From: Actinomycetota bacterium
GTDB taxonomy: Bacteria > Actinomycetota > Acidimicrobiia > Spongiisociales > UBA5794
DNA: 34,551 bases
Reading direction: 5' to 3'
Assembly (NCBI GenBank): GCA_013151445.1
Contig: JAADIG010000037.1
Coordinates: forward strand, 1-34,551
Of the stretch, positions 14,693-23,726 are shown one piece after another. Made by a program: the position numbers and the translations under genes. How positions within the stretch are numbered: the stretch's first letter is position 1; each line of letters opens with the position of its first letter. The notes beneath the pieces were generated by a model. The model ran no database searches, was not told where the DNA came from, and saw only the letters and a list, made by a program, of their open reading frames with translations.

Positions 14693-17600
14693 GTGGTAGG
14701 GAGGGGCGTTGCAACGATCCTGTTCACAGACCAGGTCGGATCGACCCGTCTTCGTGAGCTCATTGGCGATGACGGCGCTGACAAGATCGGTCGTGAACAC
14801 GACAGGATTGTTGCCGACGCCGTAACATCCACCGGCGGTCGAATTGTGAAGAATCTCGGCGATGGTGCCCTTGTCGTATTCGATTCCTCTGTCGATGCGA
14901 TCACTGCCGCACAACGGATTCTTGAGGGCGTCAATGTCTACAACCGTGATATATCCGAGGCCCATCGTCTGAAACTTCGCATTGGCATCAACGCTGGTGA
15001 GCTTGTTACCGGAGAAGATGGAGACGTATCCGGACTGCCGGTGGCTGTGGCATCGCGTGTCTGTGAGATTGCGGGTGCGTCGCAGATTGTCGTCACGGGG
15101 GTTGTCCGTTCGCTTGTCGGCAGGCGAGCAAAGTTCGGATTTCAGCCCCTTGGACCGTATCAACTCAAGGGTGTCGTGGAGCCCGTGGAACTGTGGACGG
15201 TCGGTGCGGCGGTCGTCGCGGAGACGCAGTCAGCGGAGACGGTGATCCCGTTCCCGGAGTTTCTTCGTCGTGGTGTTCCTCGACTGCTGGTCGGGCGTGA
15301 GAAGCAGGCGGCGGCGATCGAGACGGCATATGGGGCGGCCACTGACGGTGTCAGGTTTGCGGTAGTCATCGGCGAACCGGGAATCGGCAAGACCGCTTTG
15401 GTATCAACATGGTGTCGCGAGGCTGTCGAGCGTGGTGCGACCATCGTCGGAGGACGTTGCACTCCCGACGCGGCGTTACCGTATCAACCTTTCATCGAGA
15501 TCGCACGTGCGGTTCTTGGCGCACGCCCGGGGTTAATTGCGGACCTTGGCCCGGCGTCGGGAAATGTCGCCCAACTCGTGCCGGGCGTTGTCACTCAGGT
15601 GACCCTACCTCCGCCGGTCCAGGCGGACCCTGACACCACTCGATACTTGATGGCGGAAGCATTTGCGCGGCTTCTACGAGCGGACGCCGCCGGTCTCCCA
15701 GTGGTTGTTGTACTGGATGACCTGCACTGGGCGGATGAGCACTCACTCGGGGTGGTTGCCCACCTCGCGCGATACGCAGACGATCTGGCGCTGCTGCTCA
15801 TCGGAACGTACCGCGACACCGACCTGGTGCGCAATCATCCGTTGCCTCAACTCCTCACCGACCTGAGGCGCGAACGCCGACTGGTGCGGATCCCGGTTCC
15901 TCGCCTCACCGAGAGCGAGGTCGGTGAGCTCATCGCCGCCCGTTTCGGTGCCGAGGCTCCTGAAGCGGTGGTGGACTCCATCTCGGAGGAAACCCAGGGG
16001 AACCCGTTCTTCATCGAGGAAATCACCATGCATCTTGAGGATGAGGGGGCGATCGACGCACATGGTCAGTGGATTTCGGAGGTCCCCATTGAGGAGTACG
16101 GAATTCCCGAAGGGGTGCGAGACGTCGTCGGGCGGCGTCTCGACAGGTTGGGGGACAACGCCAATGCAGTTCTCGAAGTCGCGGCCGTCATCGGACCCAC
16201 TTTCTCCATCGATGTGGCGGGATCGATCGCGGGTCTTGATGAGGGGCAGATCGACGAAGTAGTGACCGCGGTGGTGAGTGCCGGTATCTTCGAGGAGGGC
16301 ACCGGCCCGGAGGAGTTCGTGTTTACTCACGCCCTCATACGACAGACGCTCTACGACGGATTGGCAACGAGGCGACGAACTCGGTTGCACCGGGGTATCG
16401 GCGAGGTGTTCGAAAGTCGTGGCAGCCATCCTGGTGTGGTACTTCACCATTGGCTTCATGCGAATGATCCGACGCGAGCATTGGCAGCAACTGTTGATGC
16501 GGCGTCGTCGGCACAAAGAACCTCGGCGGGGATCGATGTGCTGGCGTACCTCGAACTCGCGCTGGACCTATGGGACGACGCTACTGATCCGGAAGGGACG
16601 GTTGGCAGCTCCCACGCCGACCTGGTGCTCCGCGTGCTGGATTCCTACAGCGATTTCGGTGATCCGCGCGGTCTGGCCATCAGCCTGGTCGAGGCCGAGA
16701 TTGCACGCGTCTCCCCGACCGATACAGCAACCTTGAGTTTGCTTCACTCGGCATTGGCGGGCCAGTACTGGGTGAAGGGGCGCAACGGGGACGCTCTGGC
16801 GGCCCATCTTGAAGCTCTTCGCCTCATCCCGGATGATTCGCCGAGTGAGGAGCTTGTTCAGGTTCTGGGGAGCTACGCCGCCCACCTCATGCTGGCGGGG
16901 GACCTTGACGAGGCGATACGGATCGGGGAGCGGGCCTTAGCGGTCGCTAGCGCTCTCGGTATCGCACACGACACTGCCGACATTTCACGTGCCGGAGCGG
17001 CTCGGTCACGCGCGGTTGGCGCCCTCGCGACTGCGTATGGCAACCGCGGAGACATTGAAACATCTGACCGCTACTTCGATGAACTGCGCCAGGAAGCTCA
17101 AAACAATGGTGATTCCCGCTCGCTGCTTCTTGGATACACCAACCAGGGGACCGTGTGTGGCGTTACTGGGAAGCTAACGAAGTACTTGCAGATGTCCGAT
17201 GAGGGAGCGACTGTCGCTGCCGAGCTTGGCCGAGATCGGTGGCAGGCGATTCTCCTCACGAATGCCTTCGAGGCATTGTTTGGACTCAGCAGATGGGAGG
17301 AGGCCGAAGATCGGTTGCGAGCCGTCCCGCCTGCTGACACACGGGACAAGCCGGAACTCGCGCGGGTCATGTCCGTGTTAATCCTGGCTGTCGAACGCGG
17401 TGACGGGGAGTTGGCGGACGGCGCATGGGAAGAACTCGCGAGAGTGGATATTTCCGATCTGGATCCCGAGATCAGAGGACCGAGTTGGGCGGCTCGGCTC
17501 TCACAACATCGGTGGGGAGGTGATCTCGCCGCGGGGTATGACGTCGCGTTGGAAGCCCTTCCGCTGCTCGGTGACACCAATTGTTGGTCGGCAGCGGCGT

Positions 17601-17992
17601 TGCTCGCGGGCAGTGCTATCGAACTGGTGGCGGATGCTCTCGAGTCTGGAGCGGGCGATGCCACATGGCTGGAAGCGGCTCGTAGCTGGCATGACATGTT
17701 TGTCAGGAACAATCCACCCGCCCTGTTTTCGGCGGAACTTTGGGCCACAGCCACGGCGGACCTCGCCAGGGCGGGTGGTGAGAACGATCCCGAACTCTGG
17801 AGAAAAGCTGTTCGAGCCTGGGGCGGCCAGGGGTACTACGAGGCGAAGGCCAAGTGGCGTCTCGCCCAGGCCCTCGCGGAGACTGATCCAGCGCATGCAG
17901 ACATCGGGCCTTTGCTCGACAGTGCCGCGGTCGTCGCCGACCGTCTGCGTGCACGCCCATTGAGTGAAGCGATTCACCAAGCGCGACCCTAG
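14693..17992 (+). CDS. Class III cyclase-like / AAA ATPase / TPR protein (cyclase site degenerate)
   Basis: The 1099-residue cytosolic protein has three parts. Residues about 5-170 are a class III nucleotidyl cyclase domain keeping FTDQVGST (metal Asp13), GGRIVKNLGDG (Lys53, Asp57) and Arg122. The positions for the adenine-binding Asp and transition-state Asn read Leu115 and Ala118, so catalysis is doubtful. Residues about 195-480 are an AAA_16/STAND ATPase with a LVGRE lead-in, Walker A GEPGIGKT (227-234) and Walker B VVVLDDLHWAD (about 338-348). The rest is alpha-helical and TPR-like. GTG 14693 has no good ribosome site but gives the family's natural N-terminus (VATILFTD). It is a signalling protein whose target cannot be inferred. 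Confidence 0.88.
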   Translation: MVGRGVATILFTDQVGSTRLRELIGDDGADKIGREHDRIVADAVTSTGGRIVKNLGDGALVVFDSSVDAITAAQRILEGVNVYNRDISEAHRLKLRIGINAGELVTGEDGDVSGLPVAVASRVCEIAGASQIVVTGVVRSLVGRRAKFGFQPLGPYQLKGVVEPVELWTVGAAVVAETQSAETVIPFPEFLRRGVPRLLVGREKQAAAIETAYGAATDGVRFAVVIGEPGIGKTALVSTWCREAVERGATIVGGRCTPDAALPYQPFIEIARAVLGARPGLIADLGPASGNVAQLVPGVVTQVTLPPPVQADPDTTRYLMAEAFARLLRADAAGLPVVVVLDDLHWADEHSLGVVAHLARYADDLALLLIGTYRDTDLVRNHPLPQLLTDLRRERRLVRIPVPRLTESEVGELIAARFGAEAPEAVVDSISEETQGNPFFIEEITMHLEDEGAIDAHGQWISEVPIEEYGIPEGVRDVVGRRLDRLGDNANAVLEVAAVIGPTFSIDVAGSIAGLDEGQIDEVVTAVVSAGIFEEGTGPEEFVFTHALIRQTLYDGLATRRRTRLHRGIGEVFESRGSHPGVVLHHWLHANDPTRALAATVDAASSAQRTSAGIDVLAYLELALDLWDDATDPEGTVGSSHADLVLRVLDSYSDFGDPRGLAISLVEAEIARVSPTDTATLSLLHSALAGQYWVKGRNGDALAAHLEALRLIPDDSPSEELVQVLGSYAAHLMLAGDLDEAIRIGERALAVASALGIAHDTADISRAGAARSRAVGALATAYGNRGDIETSDRYFDELRQEAQNNGDSRSLLLGYTNQGTVCGVTGKLTKYLQMSDEGATVAAELGRDRWQAILLTNAFEALFGLSRWEEAEDRLRAVPPADTRDKPELARVMSVLILAVERGDGELADGAWEELARVDISDLDPEIRGPSWAARLSQHRWGGDLAAGYDVALEALPLLGDTNCWSAAALLAGSAIELVADALESGAGDATWLEAARSWHDMFVRNNPPALFSAELWATATADLARAGGENDPELWRKAVRAWGGQGYYEAKAKWRLAQALAETDPAHADIGPLLDSAAVVADRLRARPLSEAIHQARP

Positions 17993-17996
17993 ACGT

Positions 17997-18059
17997 GACC
18001 AGGTCCAAGGGATCTGGTCCACAATCACGCCTTCGCCCACCCCTCGATTCAAGGAGGGG
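17997..18059 (+). terminator. Two GC-rich hairpins after the first cyclase gene
   Basis: GACCAG at 17997-18002 pairs with 18014-18019 (11-base loop), and CCCCTC at 18040-18045 pairs with 18054-18059 (8-base loop). Neither is followed by a T run. They lie just after the stop codon and before the next promoter, so a terminator role is plausible but unproven. Confidence 0.35.
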
Positions 18060-18082
18060 CACTCGTCTGGTCGGGAGATCGC

Positions 18083-18088
18083 TAGATT
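18083..18088 (+). promoter_or_regulatory. Leaderless-type -10 box (TAGATT)
   Basis: TAGATT ends 6 bases before GTG 18095, with no ribosome site between them. Confidence 0.45.
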
Positions 18089-18094
18089 CCTGGT

Positions 18095-18547
18095 GTGGCA
18101 GGCATTGAACCGTATGAGATCGTTGAAGACGAATACCGACGCATAGCGTTGTTACGAGATGGTGTTGAGATTGCTGCCGGCTCGCCTGCGCTCAACCGGC
18201 GTGACTCCTGGCATGCCATCATTCGTGGAGCTCGGTTCAAGGTTGATGTTGGAGACCAGTCCTTTACGGTCTTGCAGCGCGAGTTCTCTCGATTCAGCAA
18301 GAAACGCCGTCGGTTGGAGATCCTTGCCGACGACGATTCCCTGCGGTGGGTGGTGATGCCGGTGGGTCGCTTTATGGGTCACGTCAGGCGTGCGGATGGA
18401 CATATGATCGGATTGCTTGCGAATACTGGAGCATCATCGAACGCCGATAACGAGACGGAGCAATTGCTGGTCGCGATGCTTGGAGCGCTCAAGGTTCGCC
18501 TCGTGCTGTCGGTTCCGTGGTTCGGTCTTGCGATCAGAGGCTTCTAG
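18095..18547 (+). CDS. Conserved-looking protein of unknown function
   Basis: I do not recognise this 150-residue protein. It is rich in charged beta-strand-like segments (YRRIALLRDGVEIAAGS, ARFKVDVGDQSFTVLQREFSRFSKKRRRLEI) and ends in a hydrophobic stretch (LLVAMLGALKVRLVLSVPWFGLAI) that may pack against a membrane or be buried. There is no signal peptide and no Cys. The start GTG 18095 is supported by a -10-like box 6 bases upstream. It sits between the two large cyclase-ATPase genes on the same strand but has its own promoter signal, so a link with them is only positional. Confidence 0.6.
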   Translation: MAGIEPYEIVEDEYRRIALLRDGVEIAAGSPALNRRDSWHAIIRGARFKVDVGDQSFTVLQREFSRFSKKRRRLEILADDDSLRWVVMPVGRFMGHVRRADGHMIGLLANTGASSNADNETEQLLVAMLGALKVRLVLSVPWFGLAIRGF

Positions 18548-18581
18548 GGAGAGAGGCTTCGGTTTTCGGGGGAGCTTCTTG

Positions 18582-18611
18582 TCGACAGGGAGCCTTTGTG
18601 CGGGATATGCT
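18582..18611 (+). promoter_or_regulatory. Promoter of the second cyclase gene (TCGACA-18-TATGCT)
   Basis: TCGACA at 18582-18587 (5 of 6 to TTGACA), an 18-base spacer and TATGCT at 18606-18611 form a good sigma-70-type promoter. The short leader then carries GGGGAG (18635-18640) 6 bases before GTG 18647. Confidence 0.55.
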
Positions 18612-18646
18612 CAGGTCTCTTCGCGACCTGATATGGGGAGTACACA

Positions 18647-21600
18647 GTGGTTTGCAGCAACTGCAATACGGAAAACGAGTCTGGACACTCGTTCTGCTCG
18701 AATTGTGGTGCCGCGCTGTCGATCACCTGCCCCTCGTGTGCAACCGCAAACGGTTCGGCGAACAAGTTCTGTTTTAACTGTGGATCCCAGCTTCACAGCG
18801 CTACCGAGTCGGGCCAGTCGCAATCCGGAGCCTCTGGCATCGCGGAGCGGCGCCTTGTTTCTGTTGTATTCGCAGACCTTGTCGGGTACACGTCGTTCTC
18901 CGAGGACCGGGACGCCGAGGATGTGCGGGCGATGCTCACCACGTACTACGAGCGCTGTCGTGACATCATCGGTCGTTATGGAGGCACCACCGACAAGTTC
19001 ATTGGCGATGCCGTCATGGGTGTGTGGGGTGCGGAAACCGCCAACGAGGACGATGCCGAACGGGCAACGAGGGCGGCACTAGAACTCGTCGACATGGTCG
19101 CTGGCCTCGGGTCCGAGATTGCTGTACCCGAACTTTCTGCTCGAGCTGGCGTTCTCTCCGGGGAGGCGGCCGTTGGACCAGGCGGCAACCTGCACGGTCT
19201 TGTCGTGGGTGACCTTGTCAATACGGCCTCCCGCTTGCAGTCATTGGCGCCACCCGGTGCCGTGCTGGTCGGTCAATCGACCCATGACCTGGTGGGCGGT
19301 TCGATCGAGTTCTCTGCTTTTGGAGAGCACACCGTCAAGGGCAAGGAGATCCCGGTATCTGCTTTCCAGGCGTTGCGGGTGGTTGCTCGCTCAGGCACTC
19401 GGCGCGGCAGTGATCTGCGCGAAGCCCCGTTTGTGGGTCGCGGCGACGAACTTCGCATGCTCAAGGATCAGCTCCATGCGACTGGCCGTGACGGCCGGGC
19501 GCGCCTGGTTTCGATCGTGGGGGAGGGCGGGATTGGGAAGTCCCGTCTTGCCCAGGAGTTACTGCGCTACATAGACGGCATCACCGAAGATGTGTACTAC
19601 CACAACGGCCGATCCCCGGCGTACGGTGACGGTGTTACGTTCTGGGCGCTCGGTGAGATGGTGCGTCATCGGGCCGGCATTTCCGAGGGTGAAGATCCGA
19701 TAAAGAGTCGCATGAAGTTGCGCACCGTGGTCGCCGAATTCGTTCCTGACGAGGACGATCAGACCTGGATCGAATCCAGACTGGCGGCCTTGATTGGTAT
19801 CGCTTCGATGCCAGCCGGTGATCGCTCAGAGTTGTTTTCCGCGCTCCGAACGTTCTTCCAGAGAATCGCCCAGCGGGGCACCGTGCTCATGGTTTTCGAG
19901 GACTTGCATTGGGCAGATGCGGGTTTGCTTGACTTCGTTGACGAACTTGTCGAGCGGACGACGCAGCATCCGATTCTGGTCGTGACACTCGCCCGACCAG
20001 ATCTTCTCGACCGCAGGCCGGGGTGGGGCTCGGGTCGGCGACAGACTTTGTCGATACATCTGAGTCGTCTCGATGCGGGGTCGATGCGGGCTCTCACAGC
20101 CGGGCTCGCGCCGGGTCTTCCCGAAACGATGGTCAACCGCATCGCAGATCGAGCGGCCGGAATCCCGCTTCATGCAGTCGAGTTTGTCAGAATGCTCGTG
20201 AACAGCGGACGTCTTGAGGCCGATGGAGACAGGTTCCGCTTCCTCGGTGATGACGAGGACCTCACTATCCCGGATTCGGTTAGTGCCATTATCGGAGCAC
20301 GACTCGACCGGCTCGACCCCGACGAGTTGGCCGTCGTCCAGGACGCGGCCGTGGTAGGCATGTCCATGACACTTGTCAGTGTGTCCGAGCTACAAGGCAA
20401 GAGCCCGGAGGCGGTGGAACCGCTGCTGCGAAATCTCGTTCGCAGCGAAATCCTTGAGTTCGACGAAGACCCCCGTTCGCCCGAGCGCGGCCAGTTCCGC
20501 TTCGTGCAAGGTCTGATTCGTGAGGTTGCCTATGCGAGATTGTCTCGTTCCGAGCGGGTGAATCGGCATCTCGCCATCGCGCAACGGCTCGAGGCTGATG
20601 GCGATGTTGAAGTCGCTGGGATCATCGCCGGACACTACGCGAACGCAGCGGCCGCAGCCCCCGATAACGCCGAGGTCGTCGAGCACGCCCGCAGGGCCGT
20701 CGTGGCCGCAGCCGAGCGTGCGGCGAGTCTTCACTCCGATGTCCAGGCCGCGAGCCTCTACGAGCAGGCGATAGCGATGATGACCGACCCCGCTGAGGTC
20801 GCGCTACTCCAGCTTGCTGCTGCCGAATCGTGGGAAGCGGACGGAGAGGTGGACAAGGCCGCCAATCTTGCTCGTCTCGCACTCGAGTTCTATCAAGATG
20901 CTGGTGATGATGACGGCATCGTTTCAGCGTCCGTTCGGCTCTCCGAGGTGCTTTCCGGGAACTTCGAAGCGGACAAAGCGGTAGAGATCATTCTTCCGGT
21001 CTACGAAGCAACGCCGCAACGTTCGGACCTTGCATGGGCCCAGCTCGCTGGCGAGACGTCGCGCGCGCTGATGTTGGCGGGCCGATCCGCGGAGTCGATT
21101 GCGGTCGCCGACGTCGCACTGCCCGTATTGGAAGAGCTGGACCTCGTTGCGGAGGTAGCCCACGTGCTGATCAACAAGGGGACTGCCCTTGGTAACGCGG
21201 GAAGGTGGCTTGAAGGCAGTGCATTGTTACGCGGTGCGGCCGACATCGCGGGTGCCCATGATCTTCTTCCCGAGCGTGCGCGGGCCCTCAACAACCTGGC
21301 GATCGTCGTTGGCCCTGACGACCTTAGAGATCCGCGGATCCTTGAGGAAGTCATTCACATCGCCGAACGGTTGGGAAGCCGGTCATGGATTCTCCGGTCC
21401 TCGTTCATAGGCGCGCTCCAAACTATTGCTTACGGGGAGCTTGACGAAGCACTGGAGAAGCTGTCGCTCGTCGACTCCCTCGATGTTCCCGACTTCTGGG
21501 CTGAGCAATACATCATCATGCGTAACGCCATAACGATGCTGCGACATGGATTCGATGCCGAGTTATCACGGGAGCTGTTTGAAGTCTTGGAAAAGTATCT

Positions 21601-22135
21601 CGACTCGACGGATCCTCAACTTCGCGGGTTGATGATCAATTTCCAGGCCAACGCCCTGATCTGCGCGGGTCGGGTGGATGAGGTTGCCAAACTCATTCCT
21701 CACATGGACCGCATCACCGGTTCGTACCCTGCCGGCCTCGAGTCGGCCATGTTTGCGGCGGGCTGGACGGGAGACCACGACGGCATTCGCACGATTGGCA
21801 AACGTCTCGACGCTGACTATCGACGTGGCCGCGCAACGCGGGGTCTCCGGCGCTTCGTCGCTGCTGTGGATGCGGCATTCAGCGGCGATAGGGAGGGCGC
21901 GGTTGCGGCCTTTCGCGACGGTGAGTTGCTGTGGGAAGAGACCGGTGGTCCCATGAATCTCGCCGTCATGCGTGCATTGTTCGCCAAGACAATCGGACTC
22001 GACGACCCCGTCGGACGCGAAGCCGGAACCGCCGCTCGAGAGTTCTTTGAGGAGCACCAGGTGAAGCTTCATCTTGACCTGCTCGCCGATGGATTGCCAC
22101 AGAGCAACGCCAACGAGGCCGAACTCGCCGTTTGA
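18647..22135 (+). CDS. Double zinc ribbon / adenylate cyclase / AAA ATPase / TPR protein
   Basis: A 1162-residue multidomain signalling enzyme. Four CxxC knuckles (Cys3/6, 17/20, 28/31, 42/45) form a double zinc ribbon. A class III cyclase domain (about 68-245) has the full catalytic set: metal-binding Asp77 and Asp121, the Lys117/Asp189 pair that selects ATP, and Asn192 and Arg196 for the transition state. An AAA_16 ATPase follows, with Walker A GEGGIGKS (292-299) and Walker B VFEDLHWAD. The remainder is helical and TPR-like. It should make cAMP, perhaps gated by ATP hydrolysis and ligand or partner binding to the repeats. GTG 18647 is supported by GGGGAG and a promoter upstream. Unlike its neighbour at 14693, its cyclase site looks intact. 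Confidence 0.92.
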   Translation: MVCSNCNTENESGHSFCSNCGAALSITCPSCATANGSANKFCFNCGSQLHSATESGQSQSGASGIAERRLVSVVFADLVGYTSFSEDRDAEDVRAMLTTYYERCRDIIGRYGGTTDKFIGDAVMGVWGAETANEDDAERATRAALELVDMVAGLGSEIAVPELSARAGVLSGEAAVGPGGNLHGLVVGDLVNTASRLQSLAPPGAVLVGQSTHDLVGGSIEFSAFGEHTVKGKEIPVSAFQALRVVARSGTRRGSDLREAPFVGRGDELRMLKDQLHATGRDGRARLVSIVGEGGIGKSRLAQELLRYIDGITEDVYYHNGRSPAYGDGVTFWALGEMVRHRAGISEGEDPIKSRMKLRTVVAEFVPDEDDQTWIESRLAALIGIASMPAGDRSELFSALRTFFQRIAQRGTVLMVFEDLHWADAGLLDFVDELVERTTQHPILVVTLARPDLLDRRPGWGSGRRQTLSIHLSRLDAGSMRALTAGLAPGLPETMVNRIADRAAGIPLHAVEFVRMLVNSGRLEADGDRFRFLGDDEDLTIPDSVSAIIGARLDRLDPDELAVVQDAAVVGMSMTLVSVSELQGKSPEAVEPLLRNLVRSEILEFDEDPRSPERGQFRFVQGLIREVAYARLSRSERVNRHLAIAQRLEADGDVEVAGIIAGHYANAAAAAPDNAEVVEHARRAVVAAAERAASLHSDVQAASLYEQAIAMMTDPAEVALLQLAAAESWEADGEVDKAANLARLALEFYQDAGDDDGIVSASVRLSEVLSGNFEADKAVEIILPVYEATPQRSDLAWAQLAGETSRALMLAGRSAESIAVADVALPVLEELDLVAEVAHVLINKGTALGNAGRWLEGSALLRGAADIAGAHDLLPERARALNNLAIVVGPDDLRDPRILEEVIHIAERLGSRSWILRSSFIGALQTIAYGELDEALEKLSLVDSLDVPDFWAEQYIIMRNAITMLRHGFDAELSRELFEVLEKYLDSTDPQLRGLMINFQANALICAGRVDEVAKLIPHMDRITGSYPAGLESAMFAAGWTGDHDGIRTIGKRLDADYRRGRATRGLRRFVAAVDAAFSGDREGAVAAFRDGELLWEETGGPMNLAVMRALFAKTIGLDDPVGREAGTAAREFFEEHQVKLHLDLLADGLPQSNANEAELAV

Positions 22136-22154
22136 TAGCCCGCAATCTTGTTAC

Positions 22155-22177
22155 CCGGAGAGTGCCTTGGACTCCGG
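22155..22177. terminator. Hairpin between convergent genes
   Basis: CCGGAG (22155-22160) pairs with CTCCGG (22172-22177) around an 11-base loop in the 67-base gap between the convergent cyclase and amidohydrolase genes. There is no T run on either strand. Confidence 0.35.
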
Positions 22178-22202
22178 CCTCGTGGGTGATCGGCGGATGT
22201 GT

Positions 22203-23726
22203 TCAGGCATCCCACCATGGCAGGGTTCTGTCGACGAGAACCGGTGTCCCATCGACGTAGGTGTCGAGCACAGTGGTTGCTCGCAGTTCGTCGGGGGTGG
22301 CGGTAAGCGGGTTCCTATCGACCACGACGAAGTCGGCGGGACTTCCGATGGCTAGTGGTCGCGGCTGCTTGAGTGCAGCGGCGGAACCTTCCGTGAACAG
22401 TTCGGCCGAAGTCAGGCCCTCTTCGGGGACGATGCCGGCACGGTCGATTGCTGCGGCCATACCCCAGAATGGGTTCGGCGATTCGACGGGACAATCGGAA
22501 CCGCCCGCAAGCAGTGCCCCGGCGTCGAGCAGCGACCGCAGCGGATACGTCCGCGGCATGCGCTCGGAGCCGACCCGTGCCTCAAGCCAGTCGGTTTCGG
22601 ACGGGAGAAACGCCGGTTGCACGGACGCGATCACACCGGTGTGGGCGATGCGCTCAACGAGATCCCCCGTCAGGACTGAGGCGTGTTCGATACGGAACCG
22701 GTCGGGGCTCCACCCGTCGGCGATGAGTTCTTCGAACTGGTCGAGGATTGCTGCGATCGCCCGGTCACCAATCCCGTGAAACGCGACATCGCCACCAAGT
22801 GTCAACGATTCTGCGGCGAGGGTCCGGTCGTAGTCAGTGAGCCTGAGCGTGCCGAGGGTATCTACGTCCGTGAAGGGCTCCACCATCGCCGCGGTGTGGG
22901 CACCGAAGGAGCCGTCGGCGAACCGTTTGATGCCCTGCCATTGGAGACGACCACCGGCGGAGTCGATCGCGGTGCGAAGTTCCTCGGGCGTGTCCGCAAT
23001 GATGTAGGCGTGAACCTTGATCGGGAGTTCCGCAGCGACTGCGACTATCGCGTCGACCTCGTCGCCAAAACGCAACATCGCTCCGATCGACGTCAACCCC
23101 AGACTTGCGAGCATCCTCATCGCGTGGAGCAGCTCGTTGACTCCGACGCGGGGACGGGGGACCGCGCCAACCACCATGCCGATCGCGGTCTCGCGTAGAA
23201 CACCGGTCGGTTCTCCGCTTTCATACCGATCGAACGACCCGCCAGGGGGGTCCGGTGTTGCCGCCGTGATTCCGGCTGCGGCGAGTGCCGCGCTGTTGGC
23301 GGTGGCGACATGGCCGCAGTAGCGGGTGACCAGGACAGGACGGTCCGGTACCGCCGCATCGAGGTCATCCGATGTTGGGAGTCGACGGTCAACGAGGTGA
23401 TCATCGTCGAGACGTGACGCATGGAGGGGGCCTCGGCCGGGACTCTTCTCGGCCGCACGGCTGAGCCGTTGCTGAACTTCGGCGATCGAGGTCGCCGACT
23501 TCAAGGAAATACCGTCGAGAAGGTCGGCGTACCAGATCGGGTGGAAGTGGGCGTCGCGCAGACCGGGGATGATGGTCGCACCAGGGAAAGGTTCCTCTGG
23601 AACATTTGGCCGCTGCAACTCGGCGTGTTCACCGATCGCGACGATCACACCGTCCTCGATCAGGACTGCGTCACCGAGAACGCCATCGTGACGGATGACC
23701 CTGTCCGCATGAACGAGTTTTCTCAC
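22203..23726 (-). CDS. YtcJ-like metal-dependent amidohydrolase (amidohydrolase family 3)
   Basis: The 507-residue TIM-barrel hydrolase has an N-terminal beta-sandwich strand set (VLIEDGVIVAIGEHAEL), the metal-binding HxH (PGLRDAHFHP, His60 and His62), FRIEHASV carrying a later His, and GSDCPVESPNPFWGMAAAIDR, where the Asp is the catalytic metal ligand. The C-terminus shows GSPADFVVVDRNPL, typical of cyclic amidohydrolases. The substrate of this subfamily is rarely known; hydrolysis of an amide or related bond in a small molecule is expected. GTG 23726 overlaps the stop of the upstream monophosphatase gene by 4 bases (GTGA), so the two are coupled. Confidence 0.88.
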   Translation of the reverse strand: MRKLVHADRVIRHDGVLGDAVLIEDGVIVAIGEHAELQRPNVPEEPFPGATIIPGLRDAHFHPIWYADLLDGISLKSATSIAEVQQRLSRAAEKSPGRGPLHASRLDDDHLVDRRLPTSDDLDAAVPDRPVLVTRYCGHVATANSAALAAAGITAATPDPPGGSFDRYESGEPTGVLRETAIGMVVGAVPRPRVGVNELLHAMRMLASLGLTSIGAMLRFGDEVDAIVAVAAELPIKVHAYIIADTPEELRTAIDSAGGRLQWQGIKRFADGSFGAHTAAMVEPFTDVDTLGTLRLTDYDRTLAAESLTLGGDVAFHGIGDRAIAAILDQFEELIADGWSPDRFRIEHASVLTGDLVERIAHTGVIASVQPAFLPSETDWLEARVGSERMPRTYPLRSLLDAGALLAGGSDCPVESPNPFWGMAAAIDRAGIVPEEGLTSAELFTEGSAAALKQPRPLAIGSPADFVVVDRNPLTATPDELRATTVLDTYVDGTPVLVDRTLPWWDA

